From Shimia_B sp038527375 (GTDB lineage: Bacteria > Pseudomonadota > Alphaproteobacteria > Rhodobacterales > Rhodobacteraceae): DNA of 64,000 nucleotides. The position numbers and the translations under genes were made by a program. Where the stretch lies: the NCBI GenBank assembly GCA_038527375.1, contig JBCBFU010000005.1:37833-101832 (forward strand), read 5' to 3'. The notes beneath the pieces were generated by a model that did not search any database, was not told where the DNA came from, and worked only from the letters and a program-made list of their open reading frames with translations. Shown in pieces: positions 36,007 through 44,374 of this stretch. Within the stretch, counting starts at the first letter, position 1, and each line of letters starts with the position of its first letter.

Positions 36007-36360
36007 TTATTGCGAGGGCTGTACCGCGATATCCAGCGGGACGGCCTGCAGCAGTTCCGTGCCCGAGGCATCGAAAATCAACAGGTTTTGCCCTTCGGTC
36101 ACCACCAGAACATTCTGTGCGGTTTGGGTAATCGCCACGACACGCGTGCCTTCGGGCAGGGCGATCTGGGCCGGGATCGGGACCATGCGCGCAGGCTGAG
36201 ACAGGCGGATGACAAGGAGCGCGACGATTGCTATCACGCCCACGATCATCACCATCGTGAGGACCGTAACCAACCGGCGCAGAAACCTGAGGTTTGCCGG
36301 TTCCGGCTGGTCCTGTTCCAATTCGGGAGTGCCAGTTTCCTTGGCGTCCATCACATCCAT
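36007..36360 (-). CDS. Single-pass membrane protein, DUF6476-like
   Basis: This 117-residue protein has a cytoplasmic acidic N-terminus (ETGTPELEQDQPEPANLRFL), one transmembrane helix (about residues 32-54, RLVTVLTMVMIVGVIAIVAL) and a periplasmic domain of about 60 residues with a short beta-propeller-like run (RVVAITQTAQNVLVVTEGQ). It resembles a small Rhodobacteraceae family of unknown function. ATG 36360 follows GGAACGAG; ATG 36351 is an alternative. Its 5' end overlaps the divergent rluD gene. Confidence 0.7.
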   Translation of the reverse strand: MDVMDAKETGTPELEQDQPEPANLRFLRRLVTVLTMVMIVGVIAIVALLVIRLSQPARMVPIPAQIALPEGTRVVAITQTAQNVLVVTEGQNLLIFDASGTELLQAVPLDIAVQPSQ

Positions 36361-37396
36361 CTCGTTCCAGATCGGGCCGCAACCGCCCGCACGTCTCGAT
36401 AAGGCTTTGGCGCGCGATGTGCCAGAGGCCGCCGCGCTGTCGCGGTCGCGTCTGGCCAAGTTGCTGGAGGCCGGTGCCATCCGCGTGGACGGACACATCG
36501 TGACCAATCAGAAGGCACCGGTGTCCGAGGGTGCGGCGATTGAAATCGCGGTTCCGGCCGCGATCGAAATGGAAACCGCCCCGCAGGACATACCGCTCGA
36601 CGTGGTGTTCGAGGATGCCCAGATCATCGTGGTGAACAAACCGGCGGGGATGGTCGTGCATCCCGCCCCCGGTACCCCCGACGGCACCTTGGTCAATGCG
36701 CTTCTCGCCCATTGCGCGGACAGCCTGTCAGGCATCGGGGGGGTGCAGCGCCCGGGCATCGTGCACCGCATCGACAAGGACACGTCTGGCCTTTTGGTCG
36801 TGGCCAAAACGGATGCAGCCCATCACGCGCTGGCCGCGCAATTCGAAAAACACACCGCGGAACGGCAATACCTTGCGCTGGTTTACGGCGTGCCCGAGGC
36901 CAACGATCCCCGCCTGCGGGGTCTGCGCGGGGTGAGCTTCGAGGCGGGCGAGACGGTCAAGCTGACCACACATCTCGATCGCCACCGCACGGACCGCCAG
37001 AAACAAGCGGTGTTCTTCGACGGCAAGGGTCGTCACGCGGTGACGCGCGCGCGGCTGATCGAACGGCTGGGGACCCCGCCCGTGCTGTCACTGGTGGAAT
37101 GCGTGCTCGAGACGGGCCGCACCCACCAGATTCGCGTTCACATGGCCTATGCCGGGCATGGGTTGGTGGGCGATCCGGTCTATGGCGGCAAGCGCAAGCT
37201 GCGCGCGGGCGCGCTGCCCGACGCCGGGCTCGAGGCGCTGATGTCCTTTCCCCGTCAAGCGCTCCACGCCGCGAGCCTTGGGATCGTGCACCCCGAAACC
37301 GGCGAATTGTTACGGTTCACGGCCCCGCTTCCGCCCGATATGGCCGAGTTGTTACAGAAATGCGGGTCCGCACAGGCGCACCGCACCTCTGCGTGA
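36329..37396 (+). CDS. rluD: Ribosomal large subunit pseudouridine synthase, RluD family
   Basis: This enzyme of about 355 residues isomerises uridines of 23S rRNA. It has an N-terminal S4 domain (RLDKALARDV, SRSRLAKLLEAGAIRVDG), the catalytic segment GIVHRIDKDTSGLLVVAKTD with the nucleophilic Asp, and the C-terminal LETGRTHQIRVHMAYAGHGL. No ATG exists at the expected point; the best starts are GTG 36329 or TTG 36341. Both overlap the 5' end of the divergent DUF6476-like gene, which is unusual, so the true start needs proteomic support. Confidence 0.88.
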   Translation: MPVSLASITSISFQIGPQPPARLDKALARDVPEAAALSRSRLAKLLEAGAIRVDGHIVTNQKAPVSEGAAIEIAVPAAIEMETAPQDIPLDVVFEDAQIIVVNKPAGMVVHPAPGTPDGTLVNALLAHCADSLSGIGGVQRPGIVHRIDKDTSGLLVVAKTDAAHHALAAQFEKHTAERQYLALVYGVPEANDPRLRGLRGVSFEAGETVKLTTHLDRHRTDRQKQAVFFDGKGRHAVTRARLIERLGTPPVLSLVECVLETGRTHQIRVHMAYAGHGLVGDPVYGGKRKLRAGALPDAGLEALMSFPRQALHAASLGIVHPETGELLRFTAPLPPDMAELLQKCGSAQAHRTSA

Positions 37397-37422
37397 GGGG
37401 AACTGGTCGTCGTCCCCCTCCG

Positions 37423-37475
37423 TTGACACATTAACTCCAACGGGCACTTGAACCGCCGGGTTCGCCTGCCCATAT
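37423..37475 (+). promoter_or_regulatory. Candidate rpoH promoters (sigma-70 and heat-shock type)
   Basis: A TTGACA -35-type hexamer at 37423-37428 lies upstream. Separately, CTTGAA at 37447-37452 and CCATAT at 37470-37475 are 17 bp apart, close to the alphaproteobacterial sigma-32 consensus CTTGAA-N17-CYTAT. Both lie 82-134 bp before rpoH. The second would give positive autoregulation. Confidence 0.45.
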
Positions 37476-37556
37476 GCATGTTAATAGTCGTCACATTGCG
37501 GAATTCTTTAGGAGGATTTGGCACTTGGCGAAACCAAGATCCGAAAGGGGGACACC

Positions 37557-38453
37557 ATGGCAAATTATGCAAACCTTCCCGCACCGACACCTGAAGGCGG
37601 TTTGAACCGTTACATGCAGGAAATCCGCAAGTTCCCGATGCTGGAGCCGGAAGAAGAATACATGCTCGCCAAGGCCTGGGTCGAAAAGGAAGACACGCAG
37701 GCCGCCCACAAGATGGTGACCTCGCACCTGCGGCTCGCGGCCAAGATCGCCATGGGGTACCGCGGCTATGGCCTGCCGCAGGCCGAAGTGATTTCCGAGG
37801 CCAACGTGGGGCTGATGCAGGCCGTCAAACGCTTTGACCCTGAAAAGGGCTTCCGCCTGGCCACCTACGCGATGTGGTGGATCCGTGCCTCAATCCAGGA
37901 ATACATCCTGCGCTCGTGGAGCTTGGTAAAGCTCGGCACGACGTCCGCCCAGAAGAAGCTGTTCTTCAATCTGCGCAAGGCCAAGGCCCGCATCGGCGCG
38001 CTGGAAGACGGCGACTTGCGGCCAGAGCACGTGCAAAAGATCGCGACAGATCTGGGCGTGACCGAAGATGAAGTGATCTCCATGAACCGCCGTTTGTCGG
38101 GCGGTGACGCGTCGCTTAATGCGATGGTGGGCACCGATGGTGACAGCGCGACCCAGTGGCAGGACTGGCTGGAAGACGAAGATGCCGATCAGGCCAGCGA
38201 TTACGAGGCGCGCGACGAGATGGATGCGCGGCGCGAACTTCTGGCCGAGGCGATGGACGTTCTCAACGACCGCGAGAAGGACATCCTGGTCCAGCGCCGT
38301 CTGCAAGATCAGGTCGTGACGCTCGAGGATCTGTCCGGCCAGTACGGCGTCAGCCGCGAGCGCATCCGGCAGATCGAAGTGCGTGCCTTCGAGAAGCTTC
38401 AAAAACGCATGCGCGACCTTGCGCGTGAAAAGGGCATGTTGGCGACTGCCTGA
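37557..38453 (+). CDS. rpoH: RNA polymerase sigma factor RpoH (sigma-32)
   Basis: This 298-residue heat-shock sigma factor has region 2 (EVISEANVGLMQAVKRFDP, FRLATYAMWWIRASIQEYIL), the diagnostic RpoH box (AQKKLFFNLRKAKARIG), and region 4 (LEDLSGQYGVSRERIRQIE). The ATG at 37557 follows AAAGGGGG and was preferred to one at 37518. Many Rhodobacteraceae carry two RpoH paralogues; this sequence alone does not say which. A terminator follows at 38468. Confidence 0.96.
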   Translation: MANYANLPAPTPEGGLNRYMQEIRKFPMLEPEEEYMLAKAWVEKEDTQAAHKMVTSHLRLAAKIAMGYRGYGLPQAEVISEANVGLMQAVKRFDPEKGFRLATYAMWWIRASIQEYILRSWSLVKLGTTSAQKKLFFNLRKAKARIGALEDGDLRPEHVQKIATDLGVTEDEVISMNRRLSGGDASLNAMVGTDGDSATQWQDWLEDEDADQASDYEARDEMDARRELLAEAMDVLNDREKDILVQRRLQDQVVTLEDLSGQYGVSRERIRQIEVRAFEKLQKRMRDLAREKGMLATA

Positions 38454-38467
38454 ACAAACTAACGCAG

Positions 38468-38499
38468 ACGGGGCCGCAGTGTTGCGGCCCCGTTTCTTT
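38468..38499 (+). terminator. Rho-independent terminator after rpoH
   Basis: ACGGGGCCGC pairs perfectly with GCGGCCCCGT around AGTGTT, followed by TTTCTTT. It is a strong intrinsic terminator 14 bp after the rpoH stop. Confidence 0.92.
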
Positions 38500-38521
38500 G
38501 AAAGCCAATTCTTTGCAAGCC

Positions 38522-38585
38522 AAGGGGCTTTGCCCCTTCGCCGCTGTCGCGGCTCATCCCCAGAGTGTTTGAAGACCATCGAAGG
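38522..38585 (+). repeat. Interspersed repeat with two hairpins, copy 3
   Basis: Two small hairpins, AAGGGGC-TTT-GCCCCTT (38522-38538) and GCCGC-TGTC-GCGGC (38540-38553), stand before GAGTGTTT-GAA-GACCATCGAA, which matches the core of the repeats at 28517 and 43419 at 18 of 23 positions. The arrangement of hairpins plus a conserved GAGTATTT-type tail looks like a REP-style element. Confidence 0.6.
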
Positions 38586-38634
38586 GCTGGCATAGGATGT
38601 CCATGACAGGAACGCGGGCACAGGAAGGCGCGTG

Positions 38635-39609
38635 ATGACCAAACCGATGCGATGGGGCATTTTGGGGGCCTCGAACTTTGCCCTGCGCACCATGGGTCCC
38701 GCCATTCATGCCGCCAGCGGCGCGCAGATCGTGGCGGTGGCGAGCCGGGACACGGGAAAGGTCGCGCCTTTTGCCGAGATGGCGCCGGGTCTGCGCGCGA
38801 CCGACTATGACGAGATGATTGAGGCCGAGGATATCGATGCGGTCTATGTCCCGCTTCCCAACCATTTGCATGTACCGTGGGGGATTGCCGCGCTTGAGGC
38901 CGGCAAGCACGTGTTGATCGAAAAGCCGGTCGGCATGGACGTGGGCGAGGTCGACCGCCTTATCGCAGCGCGTGACGCGGGCGGCAAACACGCCGCCGAG
39001 GCCTATATGATCGCCCACCACCCGCAATGGACACGCGCGGCGGCGCTTTTGGCAGAGGGTGCCATAGGCGAGGTTGTGCACGTGACATCGCATTTCACCT
39101 ACAACAACGCCGCGGACCCCGGAAACGTGCGCAACCTGCAGGGCATGGGCGGGGGCGCGCTGCGGGATATCGGGGTCTATGCGTTTGGCAGTGTTCAGAT
39201 GACCATGGGCACCCCATTGACGGACGTTTCGGCCCAGTGGGCGCGCGAAGGGGATGTCGATTTGCGCACGGTGGTGCAGGGGCGTCTGGGGCGCGCGACC
39301 TATGCGGGCTATGTGTCGATGCGCATGGCGCCCTCGCAGGGTGTGACCTTCCACGGAACGGACGGTTTCATGCACCTGCCATCACCCTTTACACCACCTG
39401 CCATGGCCGATTGCCGGATTGAATTGCACCGCGGCGCCGACATCGCCATCGAACGCTTTTCCATGGCCCGCCAATACGTCAATCAGGTCGAAGCCTTTGG
39501 GGCGACGGCCCGGACGGGCGCGCCATATGTTTGGACCCTTGAAATGGCGCGTGGAACGCAGGAGGTTTTGGATAACGTGATGCGCGTAGCAGAGGATATC
39601 GACCCATGA
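38635..39609 (+). CDS. Gfo/Idh/MocA family oxidoreductase
   Basis: This 324-residue protein has the N-terminal Rossmann domain (RWGILGASNFALRTMGPAI), the conserved EKPVGMDVGEVDRL, and the C-terminal GFO/IDH/MocA beta-sheet domain with GGGALRDIGVYAFG. Family members oxidise sugars, inositols or amino sugars with NAD(P); the substrate is open. ATG 38635 is preceded by AGGAAGG; the GTG three bases earlier is less well spaced. Its end overlaps the next gene by 4 bp. Confidence 0.9.
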   Translation: MTKPMRWGILGASNFALRTMGPAIHAASGAQIVAVASRDTGKVAPFAEMAPGLRATDYDEMIEAEDIDAVYVPLPNHLHVPWGIAALEAGKHVLIEKPVGMDVGEVDRLIAARDAGGKHAAEAYMIAHHPQWTRAAALLAEGAIGEVVHVTSHFTYNNAADPGNVRNLQGMGGGALRDIGVYAFGSVQMTMGTPLTDVSAQWAREGDVDLRTVVQGRLGRATYAGYVSMRMAPSQGVTFHGTDGFMHLPSPFTPPAMADCRIELHRGADIAIERFSMARQYVNQVEAFGATARTGAPYVWTLEMARGTQEVLDNVMRVAEDIDP

Positions 39610-39899
39610 GCGACGACAACGGCTTCCAGATGAACGCCCCGCGGGATGGCAAGACCTCCGAGGGCTTGTTCATGCGGCTGGTCTACATGATCATGATTTG
39701 GCTGATGCTGAGCCTTGCATCGACTCTTTTGACAGCAATCACGGTGCTGCAATACCTGATCATGCTGATCAATCAAGGTGCGCCCAATGAACGGGTGGCC
39801 GATTTCGGGACCGATCTGGGCATCTGGATCGCAAAGGCCGCGCGGTACCAGACCGCGGCCAGCGACGAAAAGCCATGGCCGTGGAGCGAGCTGGACTAG
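39606..39899 (+). CDS. DUF4389 domain membrane protein
   Basis: This 97-residue protein has one or two hydrophobic segments (LVYMIMIWLMLSLASTLLTA and the following VLQYLIMLI) with a short acidic C-terminus (SDEKPWPWSELD). It fits the small DUF4389 membrane family of unknown function. The ATG overlaps the upstream oxidoreductase stop (ATGA). It is convergent with the LysR gene. Confidence 0.72.
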   Translation: MSDDNGFQMNAPRDGKTSEGLFMRLVYMIMIWLMLSLASTLLTAITVLQYLIMLINQGAPNERVADFGTDLGIWIAKAARYQTAASDEKPWPWSELD

Positions 39900-39911
39900 G
39901 ACCTCCCGGCT

Positions 39912-40814
39912 TTAGACCAGTGCAACCTTGGGCAGCATGTCGGCCAGCACGTCAAAGACCAGTCTGATCTTCTTGCTGGTATGCAGCTCTCGGTGCGTGG
40001 TCAGCCAGATCGGGAAATGCACCGCATCCGCATCCGGGATCAGGCGTTCGATCCCGGGGGTGTGCGCCGCGATCTTGTCGTCCATGATCGTAATGCCCAT
40101 GCCGCGTTTCACCATCTCCCACGCCACCAACCCGTTGTCAGATTGAATGCGAAACTGATCGATCCGGGCGGGCACGCCCATGGCGGTCAGGTAGCCGAGA
40201 AATTCCGTGGGCTCACCAAACGCCACGAATTCGTGGGCGCCGCCCAGATCTTCGTAGGTTTCGGGCCGACCGCGGGCCTGAATATAGCTGCTAGCGGCCA
40301 CAAAATGGGCGGAGCCTTCGCCGATCAGCCGCGCGATCAGTTCTGGTTCCTGCGGGCGCACGTGGCGGATGGCGATATCGGCCTCGCGGCGCTGGATGTC
40401 GCGCAGCGTGTTATCGGCCACGACGTTGATCACCAGTTTGGGCGCGATGCGGCGCAATTCGTCCAAGATCGGTGGCAGGAACACCACCGACGCCACGTCG
40501 GAGGCCGTGATCGCAACCGTGCCTTCGATGGCGTCGGATTGGCCGGTGGCGCTCAGGCTCACACGTTCGGCCGCGTCGCGCATGGCGGCCACGTGATCGC
40601 GCAGGCTTTGGCCCGTCGGTGTCAGGACCAGACCCCGGCCCACACGCTCGAACAGGGTCACGCCCAGTTCATCCTCGAGCGCGGCGACCTGACGCCCCAG
40701 CGTCGGCTGGGTCTGCCCCAAGGCGCGCGCGGCGGCGGAAAGCGAGCCCTCTTCCGCCGTGGCGAGAAAGGCGCGGGCATGGTTCCAGTCAAAAGAGATC
40801 GCAGACCAACTCAT
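39912..40814 (-). CDS. LysR family transcriptional regulator
   Basis: This 300-residue regulator has the N-terminal LysR winged HTH (NHARAFLATAEEGSLSAAARALGQTQPTLGRQ) and a C-terminal periplasmic-binding-protein-like effector domain with SGxA-type positions (ASDVASVVFLPPIL). I chose ATG 40814, with ATG 40820 as alternative; neither has a strong ribosome site. It is divergent from the methyltransferase gene at 40905 and may regulate it. Confidence 0.92.
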   Translation of the reverse strand: MSWSAISFDWNHARAFLATAEEGSLSAAARALGQTQPTLGRQVAALEDELGVTLFERVGRGLVLTPTGQSLRDHVAAMRDAAERVSLSATGQSDAIEGTVAITASDVASVVFLPPILDELRRIAPKLVINVVADNTLRDIQRREADIAIRHVRPQEPELIARLIGEGSAHFVAASSYIQARGRPETYEDLGGAHEFVAFGEPTEFLGYLTAMGVPARIDQFRIQSDNGLVAWEMVKRGMGITIMDDKIAAHTPGIERLIPDADAVHFPIWLTTHRELHTSKKIRLVFDVLADMLPKVALV

Positions 40815-40904
40815 ACGCATATGTATGGGTGTTCTGCGCAATAAGGCAATTCCCGGGGTCAACCCATGCGCATATTACCGGGTTCACGCCAAGGAGAGAG
40901 CCCG

Positions 40905-41543
40905 ATGAAGCCTGATGCCAGCTTTTGGAATGCCGTTGCCGAAAAATACGCCGCTGATCCCATCGGCGATATGGCGGCCTACGAATACACGCTGGGCCGC
41001 ACGCGCAGCTATTTGTCGACCACTGACAAGGTGATCGAGTTGGGCGCAGGGACGTCTTCGACGGCGCTGGCACTGGCGCCGGGGGTGGCGCGGTACCTGG
41101 CCACGGACATATCGTCCGAGATGGTGCGCATCGGGCGCGAGAAGCTGGCGGATGCGGAGATCGACACGCTCGATATCGAGGTTGGCGGCTTTGACACCCC
41201 CGCCTATCAGGGCGCGGGGTTTGATGCGGTGCTGGCCTTCAACGTGTTGCATCTGGTGCCCGACATCCCCCGCGCGCTCAAATCCGCTGCGGGGATGCTG
41301 CGGCCCGGCGGGTTGCTCATCACCAAGACGGTGTGTCTGGGCAGCCGGTCCTTGCCGATGCGCACGGTGTTCAAGACCATGATTGCGGGTATGCAAGCCT
41401 TCGGCAAGGCGCCCAAACCGGTGCATTTTCCAACCGTGGGGGGCATGGACCGCCACGTGATAGCGGCGGGGTTCGACCTGCTGGAGACCGGGAATTACCC
41501 CGCAAAGGCCCCCAGCCGGTACATCGTGGCGCGCAAACGTTAG
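40905..41543 (+). CDS. SAM-dependent methyltransferase
   Basis: This 212-residue class I methyltransferase has motif I VIELGAGTSSTALALAPG (residues about 45-62), motif II region YLATDISSEMVRIGR and FDAVLAFNVLHLVPD. The substrate is unknown. The ATG at 40905 follows AAGGAG. Its stop overlaps the convergent pepF stop by 4 bp. Confidence 0.88.
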   Translation: MKPDASFWNAVAEKYAADPIGDMAAYEYTLGRTRSYLSTTDKVIELGAGTSSTALALAPGVARYLATDISSEMVRIGREKLADAEIDTLDIEVGGFDTPAYQGAGFDAVLAFNVLHLVPDIPRALKSAAGMLRPGGLLITKTVCLGSRSLPMRTVFKTMIAGMQAFGKAPKPVHFPTVGGMDRHVIAAGFDLLETGNYPAKAPSRYIVARKR

Positions 41544-43357
41544 GCTTCCATCGCCTCAAGCTGATCGATGAAGCCTTCGATCATCGACAGGCCCTTGTCC
41601 CAGAAGGCGGGGTCTGACGCATCGAGGCCGAAAGGTGCCAAAAGCTCTTTGTGGTGTTTGGAGCCACCCGCGCGCAACATCTCGAAATACTTGTCCTTGA
41701 AGTCCGGATCGCCCTCTTCGTAGACCGCGTAAAGCGCGTTCACGAGGCCGTCGCCGAATGCATAAGCATAGACGTAGAAGGGCGAGTGCACAAAGTGCGG
41801 GATGTAGGCCCAGAAGGTCTCGTACCCGTCCATGAAGTTGAACACGGGGCCAAGGGATTGCGCCTGCACGGACATCCAGAGCGCGTTGATATCTTCGGGC
41901 GTCAGCTCCCCTTCGGCGCGGGCGGCGTGCAGTTTGCATTCGAAATCGTAGAAGGCGATCTGGCGCACGACCGTGTTGATCATGTCCTCGACCTTGCCGG
42001 CGAGCAGGACCTTGCGCTCCTGATCGGTCTGGGCGGCGGCCAGGAGTTTCTGGAAGGTCAGCATCTCGCCAAAGACCGAGGCCGTTTCGGCCAATGTCAG
42101 GGGCGTTGACGAGAGCAGCTCGCCCTGTTCCGCCGCCAGCACCTGATGCACACCGTGACCCAGCTCGTGGGCGAGGGTCATCACGTCGCGCTGTTTGCCC
42201 AAGTAGTTCAGCAGGACATAGGGGTGCGCGGTCGTGACGGTGGGGTGCGCGAACGCGCCGGGGGCCTTGCCGGGCGTGACCGCCGCATCAATCCATCCCT
42301 TTTTGAAGAAAGGCTGGGCCAGATCGCCCATGCGCGGGTCAAAGGCCGTGTAGGCGTCCATGACGGTTTTCTCCGCCGTGTCCCAATCGATCACGGTATC
42401 GTCTTCGACCGGGAGCGGCGCGTTGCGGTCCCAGACCTCCATCGTCTCCAGACCCAGCCATTTCGCCTTGAGCGCGTAATAGCGGTGAGACAGGCGCGGG
42501 TAGGCGGCCACGACCGCGTTGCGCAGCGCCTCGACCACCTCGGCCTCCACATGGTTGGACAGGTGGCGACCGGTCTGGGGCGTGGGCATCTTGCGCCAGC
42601 GGTCCTCGATCTCCTTCTCCTTGGCCAGCGTGTTGTGGACGCGGGCAAAGAGTTTCACGTGCTGGCCAAAGGTTTCGGCCAGCGCACGGGCCCCCGCCTC
42701 GCGCTGGGACCGGTCCTGTTCGGACAGCAGGTTCAGGGTTGCCTCGATCCCCAACTCTTCTCCATCGACATCAAAGGTCAGCCCCGCGATCGTTTCATCA
42801 AAGAGGCGGTTCCAGGCGGCGGCTCCGACCGTGGATTGGTCGTGCAGGAACCGTTCCAGCTCATCGCTGAGCTGGTGGGGCTTCATCGCGCGCATGCGGT
42901 CAAAGACAGGTTTGTAGCGGGCAAGATCGGCATTTGCTGCCATATGTGCGGCCAGCGTTTCGTCCGGGATCTGGTTGAATTCGAGCGAATAGAAGACCAG
43001 CGGCGTGGTGTGGTTCGTCACCGTGTCCTGGGCGTCCGCCATGAATTTGGCGCGCTCCCCATCGGTGGTGTTCTGATAATAGCGCAGGCCCGCATAGGAC
43101 ATCAGGCGCCCCGCCACGGTCGTCATCTTCTCATCCCGCTGCACGGCCTCGAGCAGGCCTGCGGCATCGAGATCGGCAAGCTTGCCCTGATAATCGGCGG
43201 CAAAGGCCGCGGCCTCGGTCCCCAGCCAATCCAGATCGCGCTGCCATTCGGGCGCGTCAGGGCTGGCATAGAGGTCCGTCAGATCCCATTCGGGCAGCGC
43301 GCCCAGATTGTCGGAACCGTGGGAGGGGTTGGCATCGAATGTGAGGGGGGTCTGCAT
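41540..43357 (-). CDS. pepF: Oligoendopeptidase F (M3 family metallopeptidase)
   Basis: This 605-residue zinc peptidase has the M3 active site MTLAHELGHGVHQ (near residue 390), with the downstream zinc ligand in the FGEMLTF region. It degrades short peptides in the cytoplasm. The ATG at 43357 follows AAGAAGG and starts MQTPLTFDANPSHG; an earlier start at 43411 is less likely. A copy of the interspersed repeat lies 62 bp upstream. Confidence 0.95.
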   Translation of the reverse strand: MQTPLTFDANPSHGSDNLGALPEWDLTDLYASPDAPEWQRDLDWLGTEAAAFAADYQGKLADLDAAGLLEAVQRDEKMTTVAGRLMSYAGLRYYQNTTDGERAKFMADAQDTVTNHTTPLVFYSLEFNQIPDETLAAHMAANADLARYKPVFDRMRAMKPHQLSDELERFLHDQSTVGAAAWNRLFDETIAGLTFDVDGEELGIEATLNLLSEQDRSQREAGARALAETFGQHVKLFARVHNTLAKEKEIEDRWRKMPTPQTGRHLSNHVEAEVVEALRNAVVAAYPRLSHRYYALKAKWLGLETMEVWDRNAPLPVEDDTVIDWDTAEKTVMDAYTAFDPRMGDLAQPFFKKGWIDAAVTPGKAPGAFAHPTVTTAHPYVLLNYLGKQRDVMTLAHELGHGVHQVLAAEQGELLSSTPLTLAETASVFGEMLTFQKLLAAAQTDQERKVLLAGKVEDMINTVVRQIAFYDFECKLHAARAEGELTPEDINALWMSVQAQSLGPVFNFMDGYETFWAYIPHFVHSPFYVYAYAFGDGLVNALYAVYEEGDPDFKDKYFEMLRAGGSKHHKELLAPFGLDASDPAFWDKGLSMIEGFIDQLEAMEA

Positions 43358-43418
43358 GGCGCGCCTTCTTCGTGAACTGTTGCGTCTTACCTGTGGGCTT
43401 TGCGGGTCCATGGCAAGC

Positions 43419-43451
43419 GCCGGATCGTGAGTATTTTTGGACCATCGAAAG
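43419..43451 (+). repeat. Interspersed repeat, copy 2
   Basis: This block matches copy 1 at 28517-28549 at 32 of 33 positions (one T/C difference). It lies between the pepF start and the amidohydrolase stop, outside coding sequence, so the conservation is of DNA or RNA rather than protein. Confidence 0.8.
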
Positions 43452-43483
43452 AGGTGGGGCGGTTTTGTCCTGTTCGAGATGTG

Positions 43484-44374
43484 TCAGAAATCGAAGAGCC
43501 GGGTAGGCGTATCGACAAGGATGGTCTGGCGGTCCGCAGCGCGCGGGACATGGGCGTTGAAGACGTCCATGAGCGTCCCGGCGTTTGGCATCGCGGCGTC
43601 TGCCAGCATAAGGTGCGGCCAATCCGTGCCCCAAAGGAGCGCCTCCGGATTCGCAGCGAGCGCCGCCTCAACGAAGGGCGCGGCCTGATCGTAGGGTGCG
43701 GGGCAGAGGCGATAGAGGGCGGAGAGTTTCAGCGTCACGTGCCCGTCGCCCAAAAGCCTGAGAAGCGTCTGGAAGCCAGGGTCATCCATGCCGAGGGACA
43801 GATCCGGCCAGCCGAGGTGGTCGATGACCAGTGGCACACCAAGAACCGCGATATCGCCCGCGATCTCCTCCATGTGTTTGTGGCTGTTGAGCAGCATCTG
43901 GATGTGAAGCCCGTGGTCACGCAGGCGCGGTGCCATCGCGCGCGCGCCCTCCCACGACAAAACGCCCCCATGCACGTAGTTCAGGCGCACGGCCTTGAGG
44001 TTGGCGTCCGCAAAGCGCGCCATATCCGCGTCATTTGCGTCATCGGACAACAGCCCCACACCGCGCGCCATGTCGCCCATCCGGCGCACGGCCTCGATGG
44101 TGAGCGTGTTGTCGGTGCCGTAAAGTATCGAATGGACAAGGACCGCCCTGTCGAGGCCCAGCCGCGCCATCACCGCGCGATACCTCTCGATCCAGACGTC
44201 GAGCGCCACATCGTCGGCGGGGTCCTCCACGCGGCCAGACCACAGCGGGAAATCCGCACCCACGAGGTGCAGGTGCGCATCCACCGCGCCCGGCGGGGCG
44301 GGCTCTGCCGGGATGGTGGCGATAGGCGGCATCTGGGCGCGGGGCTTGGCTTGGGGGGAGCTATCCATAGGCAT
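43484..44374 (-). CDS. Amidohydrolase family protein (PDC-hydrolase-like)
   Basis: This 296-residue TIM-barrel hydrolase has VDAHLHLVG near residue 31, VIDHLGWPDLSLG and LLWGTDWPHL near the end. The set resembles the COG3618 group that includes 2-pyrone-4,6-dicarboxylate and related lactonases; the substrate is uncertain. The ATG at 44374 is preceded by AAGGAG and overlaps the ligase 3' end by 14 bp. It is the last gene of the exonuclease-hydrolase-ligase operon. Confidence 0.85.
   Translation of the reverse strand: MPMDSSPQAKPRAQMPPIATIPAEPAPPGAVDAHLHLVGADFPLWSGRVEDPADDVALDVWIERYRAVMARLGLDRAVLVHSILYGTDNTLTIEAVRRMGDMARGVGLLSDDANDADMARFADANLKAVRLNYVHGGVLSWEGARAMAPRLRDHGLHIQMLLNSHKHMEEIAGDIAVLGVPLVIDHLGWPDLSLGMDDPGFQTLLRLLGDGHVTLKLSALYRLCPAPYDQAAPFVEAALAANPEALLWGTDWPHLMLADAAMPNAGTLMDVFNAHVPRAADRQTILVDTPTRLFDF

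Noticed and set aside
40812..40904. Palindromic CATAC-N6-GTATG as LysR operator
   Set aside because: It overlaps the LysR start codon and its short arms do not fit the T-N11-A pattern clearly.
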